This document shows positions 18,883 through 26,547 of a stretch of 46,984 bases of DNA, piece after piece. The notes beneath the pieces are model-generated. The model made no database searches and was not told the origin of the DNA. It was given only the letters and a program-made list of their open reading frames with translations. The translations under genes and the position numbers were made by a program. How positions within the stretch are numbered: the first letter of the stretch is position 1; each line of letters begins with the position of its first letter. This DNA is from Gemmatimonadota bacterium (GTDB taxonomy: Bacteria > Gemmatimonadota > Gemmatimonadetes > Longimicrobiales > Gaopeijiaceae). The stretch spans positions 1 through 46,984 of the forward strand of contig JAJDYN010000039.1 in assembly GCA_022825135.1 (NCBI GenBank), written 5' to 3'.

Positions 18883-19695
18883 ATGGGTGACTCGCTGCTG
18901 GACCCTTCGCGGACCGTTCAGCCCGACATCCATCCGACCGCAATCGTGGACGACGGAGCCGCGCTCGGAGCGGAGGTGGTCGTAGGGCCGTGGGCGATCA
19001 TTGGTCCGGGCGTGCGCGTAGGTGCCAGAACCCGAATCGGCCCGCACGTGCTGATTGAACGGGACACCTCCGTGGGCGAGGGGTGCCGCCTTGGCCAGGG
19101 CGCGGTGCTGGGCACCGATCCACAGGACCTCAAGTACAAGGGCGAACGTTCCGAGCTGATCGTCGGCGACCGTACCGTTGTCCGCGAATATGCGACCCTC
19201 AATCGGGGCTCGGCCGCGTCCGGGCGCACGGTGGTGGGCAGCGACTGTCTCCTCATGGCCTATGTCCACGTGGCTCACGACTGCCGGCTGGGAAACCACG
19301 TCGTACTGTCCAACTCGGTCAACATGGCCGGCCACGTCACCATCGAGGACTGGGTCATCATCGGAGGACTCGTGGGGATCCACCAGTACGTGCGCATCGG
19401 CGCCCATGTCTTCGTTGGCGGCGGTGCACGCGTGTCGAAGGACGTTCCGCCCTACTGCCGGGCCGCAGGAGGGCGTCCAAGACTGTATGGGCTCAACACG
19501 GTCGGACTGGAGAGGCGCGGGTTTCCGGCGGCTACCCGCCGGCATCTCAGACAGGCATACCGCATCCTGTTCCAGTCCGGGCTGAACGTGTCCCAGGCCT
19601 TGAACCGCGTCGAGACCGACGTCGAGCAGATTCCGGAAGTTCGCCACCTGCTCGACTTCATCCGCAACAGCGCACGTGGCATAACCCTCGGATGA
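18883..19695 (+). CDS. lpxA: Acyl-ACP--UDP-GlcNAc O-acyltransferase LpxA
   Basis: A 270-residue hexapeptide-repeat enzyme for the first acylation of lipid A. The left-handed helix runs from about 18 to 195. Catalytic His132 lies in YVHVAHDC (E. coli His125), and GGLVGIHQ carries the second conserved histidine. A helical C-terminus follows (GLERRGFPAATRRHLRQAY). The residue matching E. coli Gly173 is also Gly (AAGG), which in other LpxA proteins goes with long hydroxyacyl chains; that is an inference. The ATG directly follows the lpxC-fabZ stop, and the gene ends overlapping the next (ATGA-type). Confidence 0.95.
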   Translation: MGDSLLDPSRTVQPDIHPTAIVDDGAALGAEVVVGPWAIIGPGVRVGARTRIGPHVLIERDTSVGEGCRLGQGAVLGTDPQDLKYKGERSELIVGDRTVVREYATLNRGSAASGRTVVGSDCLLMAYVHVAHDCRLGNHVVLSNSVNMAGHVTIEDWVIIGGLVGIHQYVRIGAHVFVGGGARVSKDVPPYCRAAGGRPRLYGLNTVGLERRGFPAATRRHLRQAYRILFQSGLNVSQALNRVETDVEQIPEVRHLLDFIRNSARGITLG

Positions 19696-20738
19696 GTCGT
19701 CCCACCCCGATCCGCATGGGGGTGGCCGGCGTCGGGAGCCTGGGCTTCCATCACGCGCGGATTCTGCGCGATCTGCCGGAAGTCCGGATGGCGGGGTTCT
19801 TCGATGTGGACGCACGCCGGGCCGCGTTCGTGTCAGGGAAGCTCGAGCTTGAGCCGGCCGGCAGTCTGCGCGAGCTGTTGTCGGCGGTGGACGCGCTGGT
19901 GGTGGCGGTGCCCACTTCCTCCCACGAGGAGGTGGCGCTCGCCGCGGCCGGGCGCGGTGTTCACCTTCTGATCGAGAAGCCCATCGCGCCTTCGCTCAAA
20001 GCCGCGGACCGCATCCTGGCCGCGGCCCGCCAGGCAGGCATCGTGGTGCAGGCCGGGCATGTGGAGCGGTTCAACGGCGCGCTTCGGGCGGCGGCTGCGT
20101 ACATCGACTCTCCCCTCTTCATCGAATCGCAGCGCCTCGCGCCCTTTCACCCCCGGGGCACGGACGTGGCCGTCGTGCTCGACTTGATGATTCACGACGT
20201 CGATCTGGTGCGCATGCTGGTGAAGGCGCCGCTGGCGGACATCGCCGCCGCGGGCATCCCGGTGCTGACTCCCTCGGTGGACATTGCCAACGCGCGCCTC
20301 ACCTTCCGGAACGGGGCGGTGGCCAACCTGACCGCGAGCCGGGTGTCGAGCGAAGGGCAACGCATGCTGCGCGTCTTCCAGCGGTCGGGATACGTGCGCG
20401 TCGATCTGGCGCGCGGGAGGGGCGAATTCCTGCGGCTCCGGCGAGACCTGCCCGCCTTGCTTGAAGACGTCCGGGAAGCCAGCGTGCAGGAGGGAGGGGC
20501 GGGACCGGCGGGACCGGATCCGGGCGCGGCTCCGGGGCTGGAGGACATCGTCGAGCGCATTCCCTTCGAGGGTTTCCCGGAGGAGCCGCTGCGCGTCGAG
20601 CTCGAAGGCTTCCGGGATGCGGCGCTCGGGCGCTCCGATCCCGTCGTCTCCGGTGACGAGGGCCGGGCGGCTCTGGAGATCACGCTGTGCATCGAGAAGA
20701 GGATTCTGGACCATGTCGCTCATTCGCGTACGTCGTAA
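19692..20738 (+). CDS. Gfo/Idh/MocA-family oxidoreductase (GnnA-like position)
   Basis: A 348-residue NAD(P)-dependent sugar dehydrogenase family member. The Rossmann motif GVAGVGSLGFHH is at about 9-20, EKPIAPS (about 96-102) contains the family's catalytic Lys, and MIHDVDLVRML lies near 166-176. Its place between lpxA and lpxB matches that of GnnA, which oxidises the 3-OH of UDP-GlcNAc so that GnnB can install an amine, giving amide-linked lipid A. No GnnB-like aminotransferase is in the window, so this substrate is only suggested. A Gly/Ala/Pro-rich insertion occurs near 272-285. The start is ATG at 19692, overlapping lpxA. Confidence 0.85.
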   Translation: MSRPTPIRMGVAGVGSLGFHHARILRDLPEVRMAGFFDVDARRAAFVSGKLELEPAGSLRELLSAVDALVVAVPTSSHEEVALAAAGRGVHLLIEKPIAPSLKAADRILAAARQAGIVVQAGHVERFNGALRAAAAYIDSPLFIESQRLAPFHPRGTDVAVVLDLMIHDVDLVRMLVKAPLADIAAAGIPVLTPSVDIANARLTFRNGAVANLTASRVSSEGQRMLRVFQRSGYVRVDLARGRGEFLRLRRDLPALLEDVREASVQEGGAGPAGPDPGAAPGLEDIVERIPFEGFPEEPLRVELEGFRDAALGRSDPVVSGDEGRAALEITLCIEKRILDHVAHSRTS

Positions 20739-20847
20739 CCGCAAGAAGGACTGGATCGACGCCAAGCGGGGCAAGCCCCCCACGAAGCTCATCGCGCTGC
20801 TGGTGGCGGTGCTGGTGGTCATCTGGTACCTGGGGTTCCGGTTCTGA
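20713..20847 (+). CDS. Small single-pass membrane protein, 44 residues
   Basis: A short frame beginning at ATG 20713 inside the end of the oxidoreductase gene (26-base overlap) and ending 3 bases before lpxB. The N-terminal half is very basic (RVRRNRKKDW), followed by one membrane segment (about 26-41, LIALLVAVLVVIWYLG) ending in FRF. The positive-inside rule puts the N-terminus in the cytoplasm. The lipid A operon has no other room for it, and its hydrophobic pattern is not expected from chance. Its function is not recognised. Confidence 0.6.
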   Translation: MSLIRVRRNRKKDWIDAKRGKPPTKLIALLVAVLVVIWYLGFRF

Positions 20848-20850
20848 CCG

Positions 20851-21993
20851 ATGGCGCGCGACCCGGTGATCCTCATGCTCGCCGGGGAGCCCTCCGGCGA
20901 CCTTCACGGGGCCGCCCTCGCCCGCTCACTGCTCGAAAAGTGGCCCTCCGCCCGTCTGCTGGGGCTGGGAGGCGAACGCATGGCGGCCGAGGGGGTCGAG
21001 TGCATGGCGGGTCTCGATCAGCTTGCGGTCATGGGCTTCGCGGAGGTCGTGCGCCACCTCGGCTTCTTCCGCCGGCTCATGGGCCGGGTTCGCGCCTCCA
21101 TGCACCGCGACGGCGTGAACCTGGTCATCCCGATCGACTACCCGGGATTCAACCTGCGTGTAGCGAAGTACGCCCGCGGGGCTGGGATCCGGGTGTTGTA
21201 CTACATCGCTCCCCAGGTCTGGGCCTGGAGGCCGGGGCGCGCCCGGCGGCTGGCCCGCGACACCGATCACGTCGCCGTGATTCTCCCCTTCGAGGCCGGG
21301 TTCCTGCAGAGGGCAGGCGCTCGTGCGACCTTCGTGGGGCACCCGTTGCTGGAGCTTGAGCACGAGGTGCCGGCCCGGGCCGACTTCTGCCGCGCACACG
21401 GTCTCGATGCGCGGCGGCCGCTGCTGGCGCTCTTCCCCGGATCCAGGCAGCAGGAACTCGACCGCCACCTGGAGGTGTTCCTGGGCACCGCCCGGCGGCT
21501 CGTGCGAGCGCGTCCCCTACTGCAGGCTGTGGTGGCGCGCGCGTCCGGTCTGCCCGCTCGCGCGTACTCGGGGGTCGCCGCCACCATGGTCGACGACGGC
21601 CGGAGCCTGCTCCGCCACGCGCGCGCGGCGCTGGTAAAGTCGGGTACCTCCACCGTGGAGGCGGCGCTCGCGGGCGTGCCCTTCGCCACCGCATACCGGA
21701 CGCATCCCCTCACCTTCGCCCTGGCCCGCCGCCTGGTGCGGGTGGACCACATTGCCCTGGCCAACCTCATCGCCGGCCGCCGGGTGGTGCCCGAACTGAT
21801 TCAGCACGAGGCGACCCCGGCGCGGCTCGAGCGCGCGCTGCTCCCGCTGCTCGACGACACGGAGGAGCGACGCGCGGTGGTCGCGGGGCTGGGCGAAGTC
21901 CGCCGAGCGCTCGGTTCGGCGGGCGCGGCCCGCCGGGTGGCCGCGATCGCGGAGTCCCTGCTGTTCCCGTCAGCGGAGGTGGCAGCGGGATGA
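20851..21993 (+). CDS. lpxB: Lipid-A-disaccharide synthase LpxB
   Basis: A 380-residue GT-B glycosyltransferase (E. coli 382). It joins UDP-diacylglucosamine to lipid X. AGEPSGDLHG (about 7-16) is the family start, IDYPGFNLRVAK lies near 92-103, YYIAPQVWAWRPGR near 117-130 and FVGHPLLE near 158-165. The C-terminal half has GTSTVEAAL and the LANLIAGR segment. Its partner substrate needs LpxH, LpxI or LpxG, none of which is seen in the window. The stop overlaps the lpxK start. Confidence 0.95.
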   Translation: MARDPVILMLAGEPSGDLHGAALARSLLEKWPSARLLGLGGERMAAEGVECMAGLDQLAVMGFAEVVRHLGFFRRLMGRVRASMHRDGVNLVIPIDYPGFNLRVAKYARGAGIRVLYYIAPQVWAWRPGRARRLARDTDHVAVILPFEAGFLQRAGARATFVGHPLLELEHEVPARADFCRAHGLDARRPLLALFPGSRQQELDRHLEVFLGTARRLVRARPLLQAVVARASGLPARAYSGVAATMVDDGRSLLRHARAALVKSGTSTVEAALAGVPFATAYRTHPLTFALARRLVRVDHIALANLIAGRRVVPELIQHEATPARLERALLPLLDDTEERRAVVAGLGEVRRALGSAGAARRVAAIAESLLFPSAEVAAG

Positions 21994-23030
21994 GACGGGC
22001 CGTGGAGGGGGGACTGCGGTGGGTGTGGGGGGCGTCCACGCCGCCGGCGGCGGCGGCCGGGCTGGCGCTGGTGCCGCTGGAAATGGCCTTCGCGGCGGGG
22101 GTGGCGGCCCGCAACCGCCGCTACGACGCCGGGCGATTGCCGATCCGGTCGGTCGAGGTGCCGGTGGTGTCGGTCGGCAACCTGGCGGTGGGGGGGAGCG
22201 GCAAGACGCCTGTGACGGCCTGGTTGGCGGCCTGGTTCCTGCAGCGCGGCGTGACCCCCGGCATCGTGACCAACGGTTATGGTCTCGACGAAGTGCTGCT
22301 GCACCGGCAATGGAATCCCGAGGCGCCGGTCATTGCCGACCGCCACCGGGCGCGCGCCGCGGCCGCGGCCGTGGAGCGGGGCGCGCAGGTGGTGATCCTC
22401 GACGACGGCTTCCAGCACCGGGCCCTGGCGCGTGATCTGGATCTGGTGCTGGTAGCGGCGGAGCACCCGACACCGCTACGGCTTCTGCCCCGTGGGCCCT
22501 ACCGGGAGCCGGAGAGCGCCCTGACGCGGGCCGGGGGCATGATCGTAACGCGGCGAATCGCTAGTTTTCGCGCGGCCCGTCGCCGAGCCAGGGCGCTCGA
22601 GGCGGTCCACGGGGTGCGCTCTGCCCTGGTGAGCCTGGCGTTTTCCCGATGGAGCGATGTCGCGGGTGCTCCCGCCTCCGCCCCGACGGGCCCGGTGCTG
22701 GTCTTGTCAGGCATTGCCCGTCCATGGGAGTTTCACGGGTTGCTTCAGCGGGATGTCCCCGGCATGGAGTTTGAGTCGATGACCTTCAGCGACCACCACC
22801 GCTACTCCGCGGCGGACATGGCCGCCATCGCGCGCCGCGCGCGCGGGCGCCCGGTCGTGACGACCGCCAAGGATGCGGTGAAGCTGCGGCGGCTGAGCGA
22901 GCACGGCGTGGACGCGCGCGTTCTGCACCTCGAGGTCGTGGTCGAGAGGGGCCGGCGATGGCTGGAAGACGCACTCGGTGAGCTCCCGGGGATCGTGGTG
23001 CCCAGCCTCACGGGAGGTGGCGCCCGGTGA
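21990..23030 (+). CDS. lpxK: Tetraacyldisaccharide 4'-kinase LpxK
   Basis: A 346-residue membrane-associated kinase that phosphorylates the 4' position of the lipid A precursor. The N-terminal hydrophobic helix (about 13-40) anchors it. The P-loop GNLAVGGSGKT is at 63-73 and DDGFQHRALARD near 133-144. The usual SRGYG after the P-loop reads TNGYG, an Arg-to-Asn change that may be lineage-typical. The ATG overlaps the lpxB stop by 4 bases, and the gene end overlaps the bshC GTG start. Confidence 0.94.
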   Translation: MRRAVEGGLRWVWGASTPPAAAAGLALVPLEMAFAAGVAARNRRYDAGRLPIRSVEVPVVSVGNLAVGGSGKTPVTAWLAAWFLQRGVTPGIVTNGYGLDEVLLHRQWNPEAPVIADRHRARAAAAAVERGAQVVILDDGFQHRALARDLDLVLVAAEHPTPLRLLPRGPYREPESALTRAGGMIVTRRIASFRAARRRARALEAVHGVRSALVSLAFSRWSDVAGAPASAPTGPVLVLSGIARPWEFHGLLQRDVPGMEFESMTFSDHHRYSAADMAAIARRARGRPVVTTAKDAVKLRRLSEHGVDARVLHLEVVVERGRRWLEDALGELPGIVVPSLTGGGAR

Positions 23031-24670
23031 ACCTGGAGCTGCTCGTCGGCCACCCCTCCGGCTCCCGCCTGGTGGCCGACTACCTGACGCGGCGCCCCTC
23101 CGCCCTTGCCTTCTTCCAGGGCGACCCGACCCTTGCGGCCAGCTACACGGCCGCGGCGGAGGCAGTGACGGGCCGTTTCGACCGCGCGGCTCGAGCCCGC
23201 GCCGTGGAGTGCATCCACGCCCCCACGCCGGCGGTGCGGGCACGGCTGGATCGCCTGGTCGAGGAGGGTGGCTTCTTCGTGACGACGGGACAGCAGCCCG
23301 GTCTCTTCACCGGCCCTCTGTACAGCGTCTACAAGGCGCTCACTGCCGTCCGGCTGGCGGGCACCCTCGAGGACGTCCTGGAGAGGCCCGTGGTTCCCCT
23401 CTTCTGGGTAGCGTCCGAGGACCACGACTGGAGGGAGGTGGACCACACCTGGACCGTGAGCGTCTCCAACGAACTGCGGCGCGTTGCACTCGACGACGGT
23501 TCGGAGCGCGGGGACCGTCCCGTCCACCGGGTGCCCATGGGCGAAGCCATCAACCCGGTGCTGGACGAGTTTCTCTCGCTCTTTCCGGATAACGACTTCA
23601 AGCCCTCCTGCGCGCGGCGCCTGCGTTCCGCGTATACGCCCGGGAACTCCCTGGGCGAGGCCTTCACCCATGTGCTCGCCGATTGGCTGGGGCCGCTGGG
23701 GATGGCATTCGTCGACGCCTCTTCACTCCCGCTCAAGCGTGCCTCGCGGACCCTGTTCACGGCGGTGCTGGACGGCGCGACCGAGCAGGAGGCGTTGCTG
23801 GGCAGAACCGCGGAACGGCTGCAGGCGGCCGGATACCACGTACAGGTTCCCATTCTCGACGGCGGGGTCAACCTCTTCTTCGAGGGAGGCTCGGGACGGG
23901 AGCGCGTGTACCGAAGCGGGGGCAACTTCCGGCTCAGGCACTCCGGCGAACTTCTTACCCGCGGCCGGATCCTCGCCGAGTCCGATGCCGACCCCCGTGT
24001 GCTGAGCCCCAACGTCCTGCTCCGCCCCCTGGTCGAGGGTGCCGTATTCCCGGTGGTGTCCTACGTCGCCGGACCGGGGGAAATCGCCTACTTCGCACAG
24101 CTCCGGGAGCTGTTCGAACTCTCCGGGATCCGGATGCCCGTGGTCCACCCCCGGTTCTCGGTTACGGTCATCGAACCCAAGATCCGCAAGGTCCTCGACA
24201 AACTGGACCTGTCTCTCCAGGACCTGGCGCGGCCCTTCGGCGAGCTCGCCGGACGCGCCGTGCAGGACGACGTACCCGAGGGCGTCCGCCAGGCACTTGC
24301 GGACTTGCGCGGGGGTATCGGCAGGGGTGTGGAGGAGTTGAGTCGCGCGGCGGCCACGCTGGATCCCACCCTCAAGGGACCCGCCAGGCACGTGCGCACG
24401 GTGGCCTTCGACGCACTCGAACAGATGCGCAGGAAGGTCATCCACAGCCTGAAGCGGGAGAAGCAGACGAAGCTCCGCCAGCTCGAGAAGGCTCAGGTGC
24501 ACCTGTATCCCCGGGGAGGTCCGCAGGAACGATCGTTGAACGCCTGCTACTACCTGATGCGCTATGGACGGGAATTCCTGGACGCGCTTAATGATCGTTT
24601 CTCCGTCCGGCTGGCCCGTGACGGAGCCCACGCCGCGAACACCGCGGGCATCGGGTCGTCCCGCGGCTGA
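23027..24670 (+). CDS. bshC: Bacillithiol biosynthesis cysteine-adding enzyme BshC
   Basis: A 547-residue protein, normal for BshC, which joins cysteine to GlcN-malate in the last step of bacillithiol synthesis. FFVTTGQQPGLFTGPLYSVYKALTA (about 83-107) is the nucleotide-binding start, and FWVASEDHDWREVDH (about 126-140) is a family hallmark. A long C-terminal coiled coil (about 400-500) carries many charged residues. It starts at GTG 23027, overlapping lpxK (GTGA), so bacillithiol synthesis is physically tied to the lipid A operon. bshA and bshB are not in this window. Confidence 0.94.
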   Translation: MNLELLVGHPSGSRLVADYLTRRPSALAFFQGDPTLAASYTAAAEAVTGRFDRAARARAVECIHAPTPAVRARLDRLVEEGGFFVTTGQQPGLFTGPLYSVYKALTAVRLAGTLEDVLERPVVPLFWVASEDHDWREVDHTWTVSVSNELRRVALDDGSERGDRPVHRVPMGEAINPVLDEFLSLFPDNDFKPSCARRLRSAYTPGNSLGEAFTHVLADWLGPLGMAFVDASSLPLKRASRTLFTAVLDGATEQEALLGRTAERLQAAGYHVQVPILDGGVNLFFEGGSGRERVYRSGGNFRLRHSGELLTRGRILAESDADPRVLSPNVLLRPLVEGAVFPVVSYVAGPGEIAYFAQLRELFELSGIRMPVVHPRFSVTVIEPKIRKVLDKLDLSLQDLARPFGELAGRAVQDDVPEGVRQALADLRGGIGRGVEELSRAAATLDPTLKGPARHVRTVAFDALEQMRRKVIHSLKREKQTKLRQLEKAQVHLYPRGGPQERSLNACYYLMRYGREFLDALNDRFSVRLARDGAHAANTAGIGSSRG

Positions 24671-24683
24671 AGGCGGCGAATCG

Positions 24684-24713
24684 TTGTCAGACGCGCTCCC
24701 CCAAACCTAGTTT
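24684..24713 (+). promoter_or_regulatory. Possible promoter for the small membrane protein and murJ
   Basis: TTGTCA (24684-24689) and TAGTTT (24708-24713) are spaced by 18 bases. The predicted transcript would start at or very near the ATG at 24720, which has no Shine-Dalgarno site, so a leaderless message is possible. The -10 box is a weak match. Confidence 0.3.
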
Positions 24714-24719
24714 CGGACC

Positions 24720-24995
24720 ATGTTGCTCTGGTTAGTCGTTCTCGTCCTGCTGATCCCGATCCTGTCCATCGTACTGGACTCCCAGGTCGGCAAGGCGCTC
24801 GCGACGCGTCTGGAACGCCGCGGGCTCGGCGACGGGGAAAGTATCGCCGACGAGCGCATCGCCCTTCTGGAGAGCGAGACCGAGCGGCTCAGTTCGGAGG
24901 TCGACAGGCTGTCGGAGGAGAGCAGGTTCCTCCACCGGCTTCTCACCGAGCGCACTCCGGACAGGGATCTTCCTTCCGGTGACCGGCAACGCTGA
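24720..24995 (+). CDS. Small membrane protein with coiled coil, 91 residues
   Basis: One N-terminal membrane segment (about 2-19, LLWLVVLVLLIPILSIVL) is followed by an amphipathic, charged coiled coil (about 45-80, LLESETERLSSEVDRLSEES). This layout recalls PspB-type proteins, but no sequence signature supports naming it. It overlaps the murJ start by 17 bases, suggesting shared translation. The gap before it is only 49 bases after bshC. Its function is not recognised. Confidence 0.65.
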   Translation: MLLWLVVLVLLIPILSIVLDSQVGKALATRLERRGLGDGESIADERIALLESETERLSSEVDRLSEESRFLHRLLTERTPDRDLPSGDRQR

Positions 24996-26547
24996 GTCGG
25001 GGACGTCAGCCGGGAGAGACGGACGCCGCTCCGCGGCCTGGGTGGCGGCGGGCATTCTTGCGAGCCGCGCCGCCGGGCTCGGCCGCGATGTGCTGTTCGC
25101 GTTCTTCTTCGGCAGCAGCATTTTCGCGGAAGCGTGGAGAGCGGCGCTCCGAATCCCCAACGTCGTGCAGAACCTGCTTGGCGAGGGCACGCTCACCGCG
25201 TCGTTCGTTCCCATCTACGCCGAGATGCTGGAGCGCGGCGAGACCGAACGCGCAGGACGCTTTGCCGGGGCCGCCTTCGGGATCCTGACCGCGGTCGCCG
25301 GGCTGCTCGCCCTGCTTGGAGCTTCTCTGGCGCCGCTGGTCGTTACGGTGTTTGCGCCTGGCTTCGAAGGACCCACCCGGGAAGTCACCGTGCAGCTGGT
25401 GCGCATCCTCTTTCCCATGACCGGGGTGCTGGTGCTCTCCGCGTGGGCTCTCGGGATCCTGAACAGCCATCGGCGCTTTTTCGTGTCCTACGTGGCTCCC
25501 GTGCTCTGGAACGCGGCCATGATCGCCACAATGGTCGCGCTGGGCTGGATTTGGGCCTTCGACGCGGACGATCTGATCGTGGCGCTGGGATGGGGCGCCC
25601 TTGCCGGAGGGGTGCTTCAGTTCGGTGTCCAGCTGCCGTTCCTGGCGGGGAAGCTGCAGCACTTCCGGCCCTCGCTCGACCTGCGGGCGCCCGGCATCCG
25701 CGAGGCGATCCGCAACTTCGTGCCGGTGGTGTCGGCGCGGGGGGTGGTCAGCCTCAGCGCGCTGGTGGAGCTCCAGCTGGCCAGCTTCCTCGCCGCGGGG
25801 GCGGTCGCGATCCTCGGCTACGCGCAGAGGCTCTATCTCCTGCCCATCGCGCTCTTCGGTCTCGCGGTCGCGGCCGCCGAGCTGCCGGAACTCTCGCGCC
25901 AGCGGGGTCAGGCCAGGGAGGTGCTTGCGGGACGAGTGTCCGAGGCGCTGGAGCGGGTGGCGTACTTCGTGATCCCGTCGACGTTGGCCTACCTGCTTTT
26001 CGGGGATATCGTCACGGCGGCCATCTACCAGCGCGGCGAATTCGGCGCGATGGACACCACGGCAACCTATGCCGTCCTTGCCGCCTACAGCCTCGGGCTG
26101 TTCGCCTCTGCCAGCTCGCGCATGCTCTCCTCGGCGTTCTACGCGGTACGCGACCCGCGCGCGCCGGCCCGGGTGGCCGGGGTGCGCGTGGTGGTGTCGC
26201 TGGTGGTGGGCGGAGCGCTCATGTTCCCCTTCGACAACTTCGAGGCAGGCTCTCTGCGCCTTGGCGCGGTGGGGCTCGGCCTGGGCACTTCGGTGGCGGC
26301 CTGGCTGGAGTACGGGCTGCTCCGGAGGAAGCTCAGGCGCGCGCTGGGACCGCACGGGATGGTGCGCGGACGGCTGCCCCGTCTGCTCGCGTCGGGACTG
26401 CTCGCCATCGCCGCCGGCTATGGAGGAGAACTTCTCTTCGGAGATCTCCATCCGGTTCTCGCGGCGGGGGGCACGCTCCTTCCCTTCGGGGCCGTGTATC
26501 TCGCCGCCACGCGCCTGCTCGGACTTCGTCCGGGAGGCGGCCGATGA
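24979..26547 (+). CDS. murJ: Lipid II flippase MurJ (MviN family)
   Basis: A 522-residue polytopic protein of the MOP superfamily with about 13-14 membrane helices. ASRAAGLGRDVLFAFFFGSS (about 28-47) with Arg residues in the first helices, and RIPNVVQNLLGEGTLTASFVPIYAEML (about 58-84), are MurJ hallmarks. It moves undecaprenyl-linked peptidoglycan precursor across the inner membrane. It starts at GTG 24979 inside the end of the preceding small gene, and its stop overlaps the uvrC ATG. Confidence 0.94.
   Translation: MTGNAESGTSAGRDGRRSAAWVAAGILASRAAGLGRDVLFAFFFGSSIFAEAWRAALRIPNVVQNLLGEGTLTASFVPIYAEMLERGETERAGRFAGAAFGILTAVAGLLALLGASLAPLVVTVFAPGFEGPTREVTVQLVRILFPMTGVLVLSAWALGILNSHRRFFVSYVAPVLWNAAMIATMVALGWIWAFDADDLIVALGWGALAGGVLQFGVQLPFLAGKLQHFRPSLDLRAPGIREAIRNFVPVVSARGVVSLSALVELQLASFLAAGAVAILGYAQRLYLLPIALFGLAVAAAELPELSRQRGQAREVLAGRVSEALERVAYFVIPSTLAYLLFGDIVTAAIYQRGEFGAMDTTATYAVLAAYSLGLFASASSRMLSSAFYAVRDPRAPARVAGVRVVVSLVVGGALMFPFDNFEAGSLRLGAVGLGLGTSVAAWLEYGLLRRKLRRALGPHGMVRGRLPRLLASGLLAIAAGYGGELLFGDLHPVLAAGGTLLPFGAVYLAATRLLGLRPGGGR

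Noticed and set aside
25134..26543. Giant 1078-residue protein ending in UvrC
   Set aside because: The first 470 codons are an out-of-frame reading of murJ rich in Arg, Gly and Ala; UvrC homology begins at 26544.
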